A stretch of 9,716 bases of DNA from Methanobacteriota archaeon (GTDB lineage Archaea > Thermoplasmatota > Poseidoniia > Poseidoniales > Poseidoniaceae), in NCBI GenBank assembly GCA_002728035.1, contig PBUZ01000003.1, forward strand, positions 27,745 to 37,460. The letters run 5' to 3'. Below are positions 1 to 6,206 of the stretch, piece after piece (positions within the stretch are counted from its first letter, which is position 1; the number at the start of each line of letters is the position of its first letter). Below the pieces are notes generated by a model that had not been told where the DNA came from, made no database searches, and saw nothing but the letters and a program-made list of their open reading frames with translations. The position numbers and the translations under genes were made by a program.

Positions 1-1
1 G

Positions 2-286
2 AATCAATTTGCAGCACAAAAAGAACGCACCGACCCCGCAGAGCATCAAGGCGATTACGAAGGCTTGGAGGGCCCGTTAAAGGTTGGAGAGACGTTGATT
101 GAAGAAGCCAATCAATCCTATGCATCCATGGCGCAGGAACGGTGGGAGGCCGCCGAACGCGCCGACATGGATTTGGTTGAAGCAGGCGTGGAACGCCTGG
201 GAGATTTGGTCACCACCGATTGGTTTGAGAAAAACGCAAAGGACGGTTCAATCTACGACCTTGGTGGAAGTGACGATGTGTTGTAG
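2..286 (+). CDS. C-terminal end of an unrecognised acidic protein (5' partial)
   Basis: The reading frame is open from the left edge to a TAG stop, giving 94 residues with no start in view. Only internal TTG or ATG codons are present, so the gene very likely begins upstream of the window. The visible part is rich in Glu, Asp and Ala, has no membrane segment and no cysteine, and looks largely helical (for example the stretch around AQERWEAAERADMDLVEAG), ending in a loose Gly/Asp-rich tail. I do not recognise a family. The 42-base gap before the next gene carries that gene's ribosome binding site. Coding status is supported by the uninterrupted frame and by codon use like the neighbours; function is unknown. 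Confidence 0.6.
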   Translation, partial: NQFAAQKERTDPAEHQGDYEGLEGPLKVGETLIEEANQSYASMAQERWEAAERADMDLVEAGVERLGDLVTTDWFEKNAKDGSIYDLGGSDDVL

Positions 287-317
287 ATTCATGGACACCT
301 TCTAATACCATCTTCTT

Positions 318-325
318 GAGGTGAT
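318..325 (+). promoter_or_regulatory. Strong Shine-Dalgarno sequence of the nucleotidyltransferase gene
   Basis: GAGGTGAT matches eight bases of the full anti-Shine-Dalgarno complement GGAGGTGAT. The GAGG core ends 7 bases before the ATG at 329 and 13 bases before a second in-frame ATG at 335, so it favours the first ATG. Confidence 0.7.
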
Positions 326-328
326 TTC

Positions 329-1078
329 ATGCCGATGAAAGCCATCCTTCTCGCTGGTGGCCTCGGCTCTCGCTTGGCACCGTTTACGGCATACACGCAG
401 AAAACGCTCTTGCCCATTTACAAGCATCCAGTCATCGACTATGCACTGGCCACCATCCGGCGAGCGGGCATCAAGGACATCACCATCGTTGCGAATCAAT
501 TCATCGGTCAAATTGCCAGTCATGTTGGACAGGGACTGCCAGGTGAGCGCATTCACTATGTCGTCGAAGAAGAGGCCATGGGCGTCGCCAATGCCTTGAG
601 CCTCGCACGCCCGTACAACGAAGATACTCGGCTCATGGTGTATTTTTCTGACAACATCACCACCGTTGAGTTCAACGACCAAGTCGGGCGATTTAACGAG
701 GCGCCATCCGCCCCTGGATGCGTGTTGTTGGGCAGGGAGGTAGAGGACCCTCGTGCCTTCGGGGTTGCCGTTTTTGATGAGAATGGAGACCTTGTTGATT
801 TGGTCGAAAAACCCGAAAATCCGCCGTCGAACATCGCCATTGGCGGCATCTACTTGTTTGACGAAACGTTCTGGCATCGCTTTGACACCGCCGTGAAAGA
901 ACGCGGTTCCTCCTTCTCGATCAGCGATGTGAACCGGTCCTATGTTCGAGACGGTCAAGCCTCTGTTTTGACCACCGGTGCTTCCGCATGGATCGATTGC
1001 GGGACGCCAGAAACGCTCCTGAAAGCAGCGATCGCTGCTGAGCAAGGCATCTTGAACCCGTATTCAAACCAAGAATGA
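329..1078 (+). CDS. RfbA-like sugar-1-phosphate nucleotidyltransferase
   Basis: Predicted cytosolic enzyme that joins a sugar-1-phosphate to an NTP, releasing pyrophosphate and giving a nucleotide sugar. The 249-residue product shows the family's N-terminal nucleotide-binding signature (LLAGGLGSRLAPFT, residues 7-20), a QKTLLPI segment with the expected lysine at 25, the metal-binding SDN motif (Asp108), FGVAVFD followed by VEKPENPPSN (about 144-167), GGIYLFD, and WIDCGTPETLL near the C-terminus (Asp223). These line up best with glucose-1-phosphate thymidylyltransferase (RfbA/RmlA), although the length is somewhat below the roughly 290 residues of bacterial RmlA. The exact sugar and base cannot be read from sequence. 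The gene lies 10 bases before the dehydrogenase-like gene, which suggests co-transcription. No rmlB, rmlC or rmlD gene is in the window. Confidence 0.9.
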   Translation: MPMKAILLAGGLGSRLAPFTAYTQKTLLPIYKHPVIDYALATIRRAGIKDITIVANQFIGQIASHVGQGLPGERIHYVVEEEAMGVANALSLARPYNEDTRLMVYFSDNITTVEFNDQVGRFNEAPSAPGCVLLGREVEDPRAFGVAVFDENGDLVDLVEKPENPPSNIAIGGIYLFDETFWHRFDTAVKERGSSFSISDVNRSYVRDGQASVLTTGASAWIDCGTPETLLKAAIAAEQGILNPYSNQE

Positions 1079-1088
1079 GTTGAGCGTT

Positions 1089-1913
1089 ATGAAAATCGGC
1101 ATCATTGGAGCAGGCATGGTTGGGGGCGCGATCGAACACTGCTTTGCTCATGCTCACGAATTGTTCATTCACGACCCCCAACGGGGCACGACGCTCAACG
1201 ACGTCATCGATCATGTTGACATGGCCTATATCGCGGTCCCAACACCGCCCAACCCTGCGACAGGAGAATGCGATACGAGCATTGTCGAAGACACCCTCAA
1301 TCAACTCCCTGAAGGCTTTACGGTGGTCATCAAAAGCACGGTGATTCCGGGGACGACCCAACGCTACCACGAAGAATACCCGCACCTCAACATTGCCTAT
1401 TCTCCAGAGTTTCTGCTTGAACGCCAGCGTTTGGAAGACTTCGCAAACCAAGACCTTCTGGTGGTGGGTACGCACCACGAAGATGTGGCAAGGATGGTGT
1501 TTCAGCAACACGTCGAGGCTGGGGTCATGCGCAAGGAACGGTTGTTCCATGTGACGCCGACACAGGCTGAGTTGGTCAAATACACGAAGAACACCTTCTA
1601 TGCACTCAAGGTCATCTTTGCCAATCAAATGCACGACATTTGTGAGGCCATGGGAGAAGACTGGAGTAACATTCGCGAGATCATCACGACTGAACAAGCC
1701 CAACCCATCGGCCCGTCTCACCTTGACCCCATCTTTGGATTGTATCGGGGCTTTGGGGGTAAATGTCTACCAAAGGACACCTTGGCACTTGGCGTTCTCG
1801 CCGAACGATTGGGCGTGAAATACGAGTTGCTCGATGCCATGCAAACGGACAACGCAGGATTGCGTACCATCTTGACCGGCAAACCCAGCGATGTGGTCAC
1901 CAATGACGACTGA
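1089..1913 (+). CDS. Short UDP-glucose/GDP-mannose dehydrogenase-like protein
   Basis: Belongs to the family of NAD-dependent nucleotide-sugar 6-dehydrogenases that oxidise UDP-glucose or a relative to the uronate in two steps. The ATG at 1089 begins directly with the Rossmann strand and GAGMVGG dinucleotide-binding loop; an in-frame TTG at 1080 is less likely. Other family landmarks are AVPTPPNP (49-56), KSTVIPGTT (82-90), YSPEFLLE (104-111), ELVKYTKN with Lys164 and Asn168, and GFGGKCLPKD with the catalytic Cys226 and Asp230. The protein is only 274 residues and ends about 45 residues after the catalytic motif. Usual members have about 400 or more and carry a C-terminal UDP-binding domain, absent here. 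No frameshifted remainder follows, because the next gene starts inside this one. It may be a natural minimal form, possibly with a different substrate. Confidence 0.88.
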   Translation: MKIGIIGAGMVGGAIEHCFAHAHELFIHDPQRGTTLNDVIDHVDMAYIAVPTPPNPATGECDTSIVEDTLNQLPEGFTVVIKSTVIPGTTQRYHEEYPHLNIAYSPEFLLERQRLEDFANQDLLVVGTHHEDVARMVFQQHVEAGVMRKERLFHVTPTQAELVKYTKNTFYALKVIFANQMHDICEAMGEDWSNIREIITTEQAQPIGPSHLDPIFGLYRGFGGKCLPKDTLALGVLAERLGVKYELLDAMQTDNAGLRTILTGKPSDVVTNDD

Positions 1914-2364
1914 ACCCGCATTGGCCGATTTGTTTCAGCGACTGGCGCCACGCGGCTCTCTCATCCGATTCGGTATTGCAGGAGGATTCAACAGCGTTGT
2001 GTTTCTTCTTGCGTGGGCCGGGTCAATCGTTCTCTTTCCAGATGTGGAGGTTGAGATCCTCTGGGGGGTGTTCTGGGGGTTGACCGGTCTGTTTGCCCAT
2101 TTTGTTCATCGATGGTTTACCTTCGACCGTCAACGGCCGGTTGCGCACACCCTCTCGGTGGCCATACCGATTTACGTGATTGGTTTGGTTGGCTCAAGCA
2201 TCAGCATCGGCTGGCTCGCTTCTTGGTTCCCCAACCATTTGGTGTTGATGGGCGTACTCAACACATTGGCATGGGGTGCTGTGATCTGGTTGATGACGCG
2301 CATTTGGGTCTTCAAGTACGCCATGCCTACAGTGCGTGCGTCTCAAGAATCGCCAGCGGAATAA
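1903..2364 (+). CDS. GtrA-like four-helix membrane protein
   Basis: Small integral membrane protein of 153 residues resembling the GtrA family, whose members are linked to export or flipping of lipid-linked sugars and to cell-surface polysaccharide synthesis. Four hydrophobic segments are visible at about residues 22-45, 53-69, 84-108 and 112-131. Family-like landmarks are IRFGIAGGFN before the first helix, FAHFVHRWFTF after the second (the GtrA NF..R.W.F-type motif) and RIWVF after the fourth. The start overlaps the dehydrogenase gene: ATG at 1903 gives an 11-base overlap, while an in-frame ATG at 1891 would give 23. Neither has a clear ribosome binding site, so translational coupling is likely. 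Position behind two nucleotide-sugar genes supports a glycan role. The 3' end overlaps the converging DUF2237 gene by 38 bases. Confidence 0.8.
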   Translation: MTTEPALADLFQRLAPRGSLIRFGIAGGFNSVVFLLAWAGSIVLFPDVEVEILWGVFWGLTGLFAHFVHRWFTFDRQRPVAHTLSVAIPIYVIGLVGSSISIGWLASWFPNHLVLMGVLNTLAWGAVIWLMTRIWVFKYAMPTVRASQESPAE

Positions 2365-2689
2365 CCTCCAATGCACGCCGATGTGTCGCCTCCAAATCAA
2401 CGGGGCATGCTTGGCCTGCGTTCACCGCAGCGAGCCATGTTCGGGCGCAGACACACCATGAGTTTCCGGCTTTCAATCCTGGGAAGTTGAACTGTGGGGC
2501 CGGTGTCACCAAATCGTTGCCCTGCTCCCGTGCAAAACTGAGAAATGCGTCGTTGACCACACAGCACACGGTGTGCGACCCGTGATCATTGTCATCGGTA
2601 TTGCAACATCCATCCCTGTACCAGCCGGTCAAAGGATCCGTGGAGCAAGAGGTGAGTTCGGTGCCGAGGACATTGACGCTCGGGTGCAT
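2327..2689 (-). CDS. DUF2237 family protein, Cys-rich
   Basis: The 120-residue product matches my memory of the DUF2237 (COG3651) family along nearly its whole length: NVLGTELTSCSTDPLTG, then WYRDGCCNT, GSHTVCCVV, GNDLVTPAPQFNFPGLK, WCVCARTW and LEATHRRALE. Biochemical function of the family is not established to my knowledge. Eight cysteines (15, 28, 29, 42, 43, 79, 81, 95) in conserved-looking contexts, with adjacent pairs CC and a CxC, suggest metal binding or redox chemistry; this is inference. There is no signal peptide or membrane segment. It lies 44 bases downstream of the glutaredoxin-like gene on the same strand, so the two are probably co-transcribed. No clear ribosome binding site precedes the ATG. 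The last 38 bases overlap the converging GtrA-like gene. Confidence 0.88.
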   Translation of the reverse strand: MHPSVNVLGTELTSCSTDPLTGWYRDGCCNTDDNDHGSHTVCCVVNDAFLSFAREQGNDLVTPAPQFNFPGLKAGNSWCVCARTWLAAVNAGQACPVDLEATHRRALEVIPLAILETHAL

Positions 2690-2733
2690 GACGGGGCCTG
2701 GAAGATGCGCCCTATCAAGCCTTGTTCAACCCA

Positions 2734-3063
2734 TCACAGGCCGAACCAAGTGAGGAAGCGACGCATCAATGAACGCTCAGGAAGGGTATTTGGCCGTCCA
2801 AGCAAGACATCCAACTCTCCCGATTTCTCGAGCTGCAACAAATCATCGTACCCTCCAACATGATGTTCACCGATGAAAATTTGCGGCACGCTTCGTGCGC
2901 CACCGGTGGCACGAGCAAATGCCCGTTGTACGGCAAGGTCGTTCTTGAGGCGCCGTTCGCTGAACACCACACCTTTTCGTCCAAAGAACTGCTTCGCTTG
3001 CACGCATGCACCGCACCCACGATTCGTCCAGATGACGATGTCGGGTTGGTCGCCCCCAGCCAT
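2734..3063 (-). CDS. Glutaredoxin-like thiol-disulfide oxidoreductase
   Basis: Predicted cytosolic thioredoxin-fold protein that exchanges disulfides. From the chosen ATG it has 109 residues: a first strand DIVIWTN, the CGAC active site (Cys17, Cys20), the cis-proline segment SVPQIFI (Pro60) and the GGYDDL helix cap, all in the order and spacing of glutaredoxins. A short C-terminal tail rich in Arg and Leu follows. The frame extends upstream to an ATG at 3159, which would add 32 low-complexity residues rich in Gly, Pro and Asn and would make the start overlap that of the divergent TerB-like gene. I prefer the internal ATG because it leaves 94 bases for promoters and starts 8 residues before the first strand. 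The CGAC centre differs from the CPYC of classical glutaredoxins. Probably co-transcribed with the DUF2237 gene. Confidence 0.85.
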   Translation of the reverse strand: MAGGDQPDIVIWTNRGCGACVQAKQFFGRKGVVFSERRLKNDLAVQRAFARATGGARSVPQIFIGEHHVGGYDDLLQLEKSGELDVLLGRPNTLPERSLMRRFLTWFGL

Positions 3064-3089
3064 GAAGTTTGGCCTTGTTGTTCCCGTTT

Positions 3090-3097
3090 CAATATTG
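3090..3097. promoter_or_regulatory. Possible TATA-like palindrome between divergent genes
   Basis: CAATATTG is the only AT-rich block in the 94-base space between the divergent glutaredoxin-like and TerB-like genes. It lies 26 bases from the glutaredoxin ATG, a typical archaeal TATA distance for a leaderless transcript, and about 60 bases from the TerB ATG. Being symmetric, it could serve either direction. Support is positional only. Confidence 0.35.
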
Positions 3098-3157
3098 GGG
3101 TCTCGCGGGGGATTGCCGCCGTTGGGTTCATTGGGAAGAAGCGCGCCAGCCCTCTCC

Positions 3158-3589
3158 ATGCTACCCGATACGGTTCACAAACTACCCCGAGAAGAACGCT
3201 TTGCATACGCTCGCCTCCTCGCCTACATGGCGCGGATTGACAACGAACTTACTGTTGATGAAATGGCGATGTTCGAACAACGTTTGGGAACCGCACTCTT
3301 GTCACCCAATCAACGAGAGATGATCCGTGCCGCCCTCAAGAACCCGCCTTCGCTTGAGGAGTGTTTGGAATCCTTGACGGGCGAAGCGGGGCGCCTTGCC
3401 CTTCGCGATGCCGTCATGATGGCTGCGGCAGACGGAACGGTCGATGAGGACGAACGTGAGGCTCTCGAAGAAATCTCCGAACACCTCGGGTTGAGTGAGG
3501 ACGCCGTGGACCAATTGCTTCAGTGGACGGTCAGGGGCTACAAGTGGATGAAAGAAGGCTATGAAATCCTCGATAACCTTGAGGAGTGA
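3158..3589 (+). CDS. TerB-like helical protein, first of a tandem pair
   Basis: The 143-residue, all-helical, acidic product resembles TerB/TerB-like proteins, a fold associated with tellurite resistance and stress-response systems and thought to bind metal. It has an internal two-fold pattern: RIDNELTVDE around Asp28 and AAADGTVDEDE around Asp92, each an Asp followed seven residues later by Glu (35 and 99). The first copy lacks the usual ADG and may be degenerate. There is no membrane segment and no cysteine cluster. The next gene encodes a collinear paralogue, about one third identical over roughly 120 residues counted by eye. The ATG at 3158 shares a CATG with the longest possible start of the divergent glutaredoxin gene. 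The frame is open farther upstream, but that sequence does not resemble the domain. Role in this organism is unknown. Confidence 0.78.
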   Translation: MLPDTVHKLPREERFAYARLLAYMARIDNELTVDEMAMFEQRLGTALLSPNQREMIRAALKNPPSLEECLESLTGEAGRLALRDAVMMAAADGTVDEDEREALEEISEHLGLSEDAVDQLLQWTVRGYKWMKEGYEILDNLEE

Positions 3590-4017
3590 GTGCATTGTTC
3601 CCTGATGGCTTGGTCCATCGCTCACCGCAGGAACTGGTTCGCTACGCTGAGGTCTTGGTCTTCATCGCTGCGGCAGACGGTGAACTGGTTCGTGAAGAAA
3701 TCGCCATCATCGAAGCCATGATGGGGCGTGTGATGCTCCATCCCGAATCGAGGGTCACGGTGCGTTCGGGGTTCGAACAACCCATTCCGCTTGAACAGTC
3801 GTTGGCCGACCTTGAACCTGCGCTTGTTCGTTACATCCTACGGGATGCAGCACTCGTAGCGGCTGTGGACGGCGATTATGACAACAAGGAATTGCGTGCG
3901 CTTCGAAAGATTGCCAAGGCTGCAGAAGTCTCAACCGCACAACTTTCCAACCTCTTGGATTGGGTTGCAGAAGGTTGGAATTGGTTCGAAAAAGGGTTGA
4001 ATCTTCTTGAAGAATAG
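3586..4017 (+). CDS. TerB-like helical protein, second of a tandem pair
   Basis: The 143-residue product is homologous to the one before it and likewise resembles TerB. Its two Asp motifs are better kept: IAAADGELVREE (Asp31, Glu38) and AAVDGDYDNKE (Asp95, Glu102), with the same 64-residue spacing as in the first copy. The C-terminal WVAEGWNWFEKG matches WTVRGYKWMKEG of the first. The GTG at 3586 overlaps the previous stop as GTGA. A TTG at 3595 is a serious alternative: it has GAGGAG 8 bases upstream, and it would align its N-terminus (LFPDG) exactly with the first copy's MLPDT, giving 140 residues. Co-transcription and coupling with the first copy are near certain. The gene ends immediately before a hairpin, and the DNA methyltransferase gene begins 83 bases later. 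Confidence 0.78.
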   Translation: MSALFPDGLVHRSPQELVRYAEVLVFIAAADGELVREEIAIIEAMMGRVMLHPESRVTVRSGFEQPIPLEQSLADLEPALVRYILRDAALVAAVDGDYDNKELRALRKIAKAAEVSTAQLSNLLDWVAEGWNWFEKGLNLLEE

Positions 4018-4042
4018 GTCGGAAAATCGCACATTTTTGACC
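4017..4042 (+). terminator. Hairpin after the second TerB-like gene
   Basis: GGTC/GACC arms enclose a second pair AAAAT/ATTTT (4023-4027 with 4033-4037) around the loop CGCAC; a GG faces a single T as a small internal bulge. It starts at the last base of the TAG stop and contains a run of five T. It could end the TerB transcript or stabilise its 3' end. Its inner arms resemble the hairpin after the methyltransferase gene. Confidence 0.45.
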
Positions 4043-4100
4043 CTGTCCCGATGAGTCATCTTCAAAGAGAGAAAGCCGTCCGCACAGATTGGTGGGGACG

Positions 4101-6095
4101 ATGCAAAACGGAGTCAGCGGATGGTATGCACGCTTGGATCGATGTCTTTCTGACCGAAAGCAGCAAATCGATATTTGGCTCAACACATGGGAGCAGTCCC
4201 TCAAATCTTTCCAACCCATCGCCGCCCTACTGCCCGAAGATTGGCCGACCCTCCCCGCCAATTTGCTGACCGACCCCGGCCATGTGCTGGACCATCTTCT
4301 CGCTCGTCACGACGCCGAATCTGACGGTCGGTCTCCACGAGGCGCCCACCCCAAGCCACCTCGACTGGCCGATGCGGTGATTTGTTCGGAAATGAAAGAA
4401 AGTCTGGTCAATCCGAAAAAGCCGGTTCAGCAATCGAACTTCCTGATGAGCAACCTCCCTCCGGGCTTCCGCCAACATGTGGCTCAACTGAACCTCCCCA
4501 AAGCACCTCAAGACGGTGAAGGGGACGATGAAGCAGAACACCTCGCTGTTGACAATGGACTGCGAACCATGAGTGGCATCCCATTACCTGTGGCCGATAC
4601 TGCGGCTGGAGGAGGTCTTTTCCACGCTCGATTGATTCGTCGGCACGCAGATGCACACGAGAATGCTGACCCCGAAGTTCGCAAGGAAGATTCTCGCCGA
4701 TTGTTTTCGAACATCCAACTCTTGGACATTGACCCCTTGGTCATCGAAAGCACGAAGACGCGCCTGTTGCTCGAAGCCATCCGTCACGAACTTGTCAGTT
4801 TCGGACCAGAAACGCCAGGAAAGATCTCTCGTAAAGAAATGGAATCCTTGCTCGACGCGGGCGTGCAGCAAGGTGACGCCCTCCAAGGCGAATGGCCTTG
4901 GGAAAATGCACCAAACCTCGTGCTCACAAACCCACCATGGTTGCGCATCAAAGACCGTTTCCGTGGAAAGGAAAACGGGAGTCAACTCAGGAAGGAGCTC
5001 GGCGAGCAACTCCGTGCACTCAACGATAACGGGAAGCCCCGATTCTCCACCATGCGAGGCAACGTGAACCTCTACCGTCTCTTCATCGAGCGAAGTTTAC
5101 AAATCCTCAACGAAGAAGGTCGCCTTCGTATCGTGGCGCCCGACAGTCTGCTCCGTGAGCAATCCTCCCATCCGCTGCGAGAATTGTTGGTGCAGCAACA
5201 CGCTTGGACCCATGCATGGTCCATTGAAGAAGCCAATCTCCTCTTCCCAGGCATGACCCAGGGTGTTGTGGTCTTGGGCATCACAGCCAACGGCGAGAAA
5301 TGTCCGCTGAACATTCACGGACCCATCACACGCTCCGACCTGCGCAAGGATGGAGATGGGCTTTCCTCTCGCGTTCCCGTGTTTGAATTGAACGAAGACC
5401 GTTGGATTGGTTGGTCCCGAGACACATGGGCCGTGCCCCGTCTTCCCCGTGACCGAGTCGAGCGAAAATACACCCTTGAAGTGCTTGACCGATTGGCTCA
5501 ATTGCCCCGCTTGAGTGACGATAAGCACCCACTCACCACCAACAACCGCCAAGTCCGTGTGCGCGTTGGAGAAATCGATCAAACGGCTCACGCCCGCTCC
5601 ATCGAAACATGGGTCAAAGGAAAGCGAAGTCGCCCGTTCATTCGTGGTGTGCATTTCTCGGAAAGCGAAGACGGTCAAGTCTTCATCCGCCACCCTGCCT
5701 TCCGAACCGATATCCCTTCCAGAGCCAGTGAACGGCAATTGGCCATGTGGGTCGGCGATGAGACCCCGACATTCGGACCCCGCTTGGCATGCCAAGCCAT
5801 CGTCAATGCTCACCAAGACCGTCGCCTTCGCTGGGCCGTGATCCCAGAAGGAAGCGTGCTTGGTAACAGTGTCAATCATATCGAATTGCATAACGAAATC
5901 CAAGCACGATTGACGGCGGAACATCAAACCATTGAGCACGGCCTCCAGTGGTTGTGCGACCTGCTCAACAACAACGACCTTGATGAGTGGGCACGTGCAT
6001 GGGCTGCAAACAACAACGTCAACAATTACGAATTGGAGATGTTGCCCGTTGAACTTCCCGATTCGTTTCCACAATTCAGCAATCTCGCCCGTTGA
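4101..6095 (+). CDS. Eco57I-like N6-adenine DNA methyltransferase
   Basis: Large cytosolic protein of 664 residues predicted to transfer a methyl group from S-adenosylmethionine to adenine in a specific DNA site. Motifs run in the order typical of gamma-class N6 enzymes: VADTAAGGGLF (motif I, about 164-174), LDIDP (about 209-212), then LTNPPWLRIKDRF with catalytic NPPW (277-280), and GNVNLYRLFIERSLQIL and EGRLRIVAPDSLLRE typical of Eco57I-type enzymes. The C-terminal 300 residues, including RHPAFRTD, VIPEGSVLGNSVN and NNVNNYELEMLPVELP, look like the target-recognition part. Motif I is unusual in replacing the common PACGSG by TAAGGG. The N-terminal 160 residues show no nuclease motif that I can find, and no restriction gene is adjacent. 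The ATG at 4101 follows a GGTGGGG; in-frame TTG (4089) and GTG (4092) starts are possible. Confidence 0.87.
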   Translation: MQNGVSGWYARLDRCLSDRKQQIDIWLNTWEQSLKSFQPIAALLPEDWPTLPANLLTDPGHVLDHLLARHDAESDGRSPRGAHPKPPRLADAVICSEMKESLVNPKKPVQQSNFLMSNLPPGFRQHVAQLNLPKAPQDGEGDDEAEHLAVDNGLRTMSGIPLPVADTAAGGGLFHARLIRRHADAHENADPEVRKEDSRRLFSNIQLLDIDPLVIESTKTRLLLEAIRHELVSFGPETPGKISRKEMESLLDAGVQQGDALQGEWPWENAPNLVLTNPPWLRIKDRFRGKENGSQLRKELGEQLRALNDNGKPRFSTMRGNVNLYRLFIERSLQILNEEGRLRIVAPDSLLREQSSHPLRELLVQQHAWTHAWSIEEANLLFPGMTQGVVVLGITANGEKCPLNIHGPITRSDLRKDGDGLSSRVPVFELNEDRWIGWSRDTWAVPRLPRDRVERKYTLEVLDRLAQLPRLSDDKHPLTTNNRQVRVRVGEIDQTAHARSIETWVKGKRSRPFIRGVHFSESEDGQVFIRHPAFRTDIPSRASERQLAMWVGDETPTFGPRLACQAIVNAHQDRRLRWAVIPEGSVLGNSVNHIELHNEIQARLTAEHQTIEHGLQWLCDLLNNNDLDEWARAWAANNNVNNYELEMLPVELPDSFPQFSNLAR

Positions 6096-6097
6096 AT

Positions 6098-6122
6098 GGA
6101 AAATACAAGCGTGACATTTTCC
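6098..6122 (+). terminator. Hairpin after the methyltransferase gene
   Basis: A perfect 7-base inverted repeat, GGAAAAT (6098-6104) and ATTTTCC (6116-6122), with an 11-base loop, begins three bases after the methyltransferase stop. Position suggests a transcription end or RNA-stability element. There is no long T run after it, so termination is uncertain. Confidence 0.4.
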
Positions 6123-6147
6123 GAATGACCGCTTTCCAAGACCTACA

Positions 6148-6155
6148 ATTTATAG
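6148..6155 (+). promoter_or_regulatory. TATA-like promoter element of the NTPase operon
   Basis: ATTTATAG lies in the most AT-rich part of the 111-base gap before the NTPase gene, the longest gene-free stretch of the window. If it acts as an archaeal TATA box, transcription would begin near 6178 and leave a leader of about 30 bases that contains the GGAGGA ribosome binding site. No factor B element is clear. Confidence 0.5.
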
Positions 6156-6190
6156 CATAGACCTCAGTGGTTAAAGTCGCTCGCTTCCTT

Positions 6191-6196
6191 GGAGGA
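6191..6196 (+). promoter_or_regulatory. Shine-Dalgarno sequence deciding the NTPase start
   Basis: GGAGGA is a near-perfect ribosome binding site. Its GGAGG core lies 2 bases before the ATG at 6198, which is too close, and 11 bases before the ATG at 6207. It overlaps the TTG at 6189, ruling that codon out as the natural start. Confidence 0.6.
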
Positions 6197-6206
6197 TATG
6201 AAAACA

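Noticed and set aside
302..1721. Two - strand open frames of about 250 codons opposite the nucleotidyltransferase and dehydrogenase genes
   Set aside because: Both are shadows of + strand genes with unmistakable family motifs and carry no motif of their own.
2112..2585. + strand open frame of 157 codons over the GtrA and DUF2237 region
   Set aside because: The GtrA frame and the - strand DUF2237 frame both match known families over the same bases, leaving no room for it.
4101..4580. Possible restriction nuclease domain at the N-terminus of the methyltransferase, as in type IIG enzymes
   Set aside because: I could not find a convincing PD-(D/E)xK arrangement in the first 160 residues, and the region is shorter than usual for a fused nuclease.
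5097..6074. Long - strand open frame of 325 codons inside the methyltransferase gene
   Set aside because: It is antisense to a gene with clear motifs, shows no recognisable domain, and arises from stop-poor codon use on the opposite strand.
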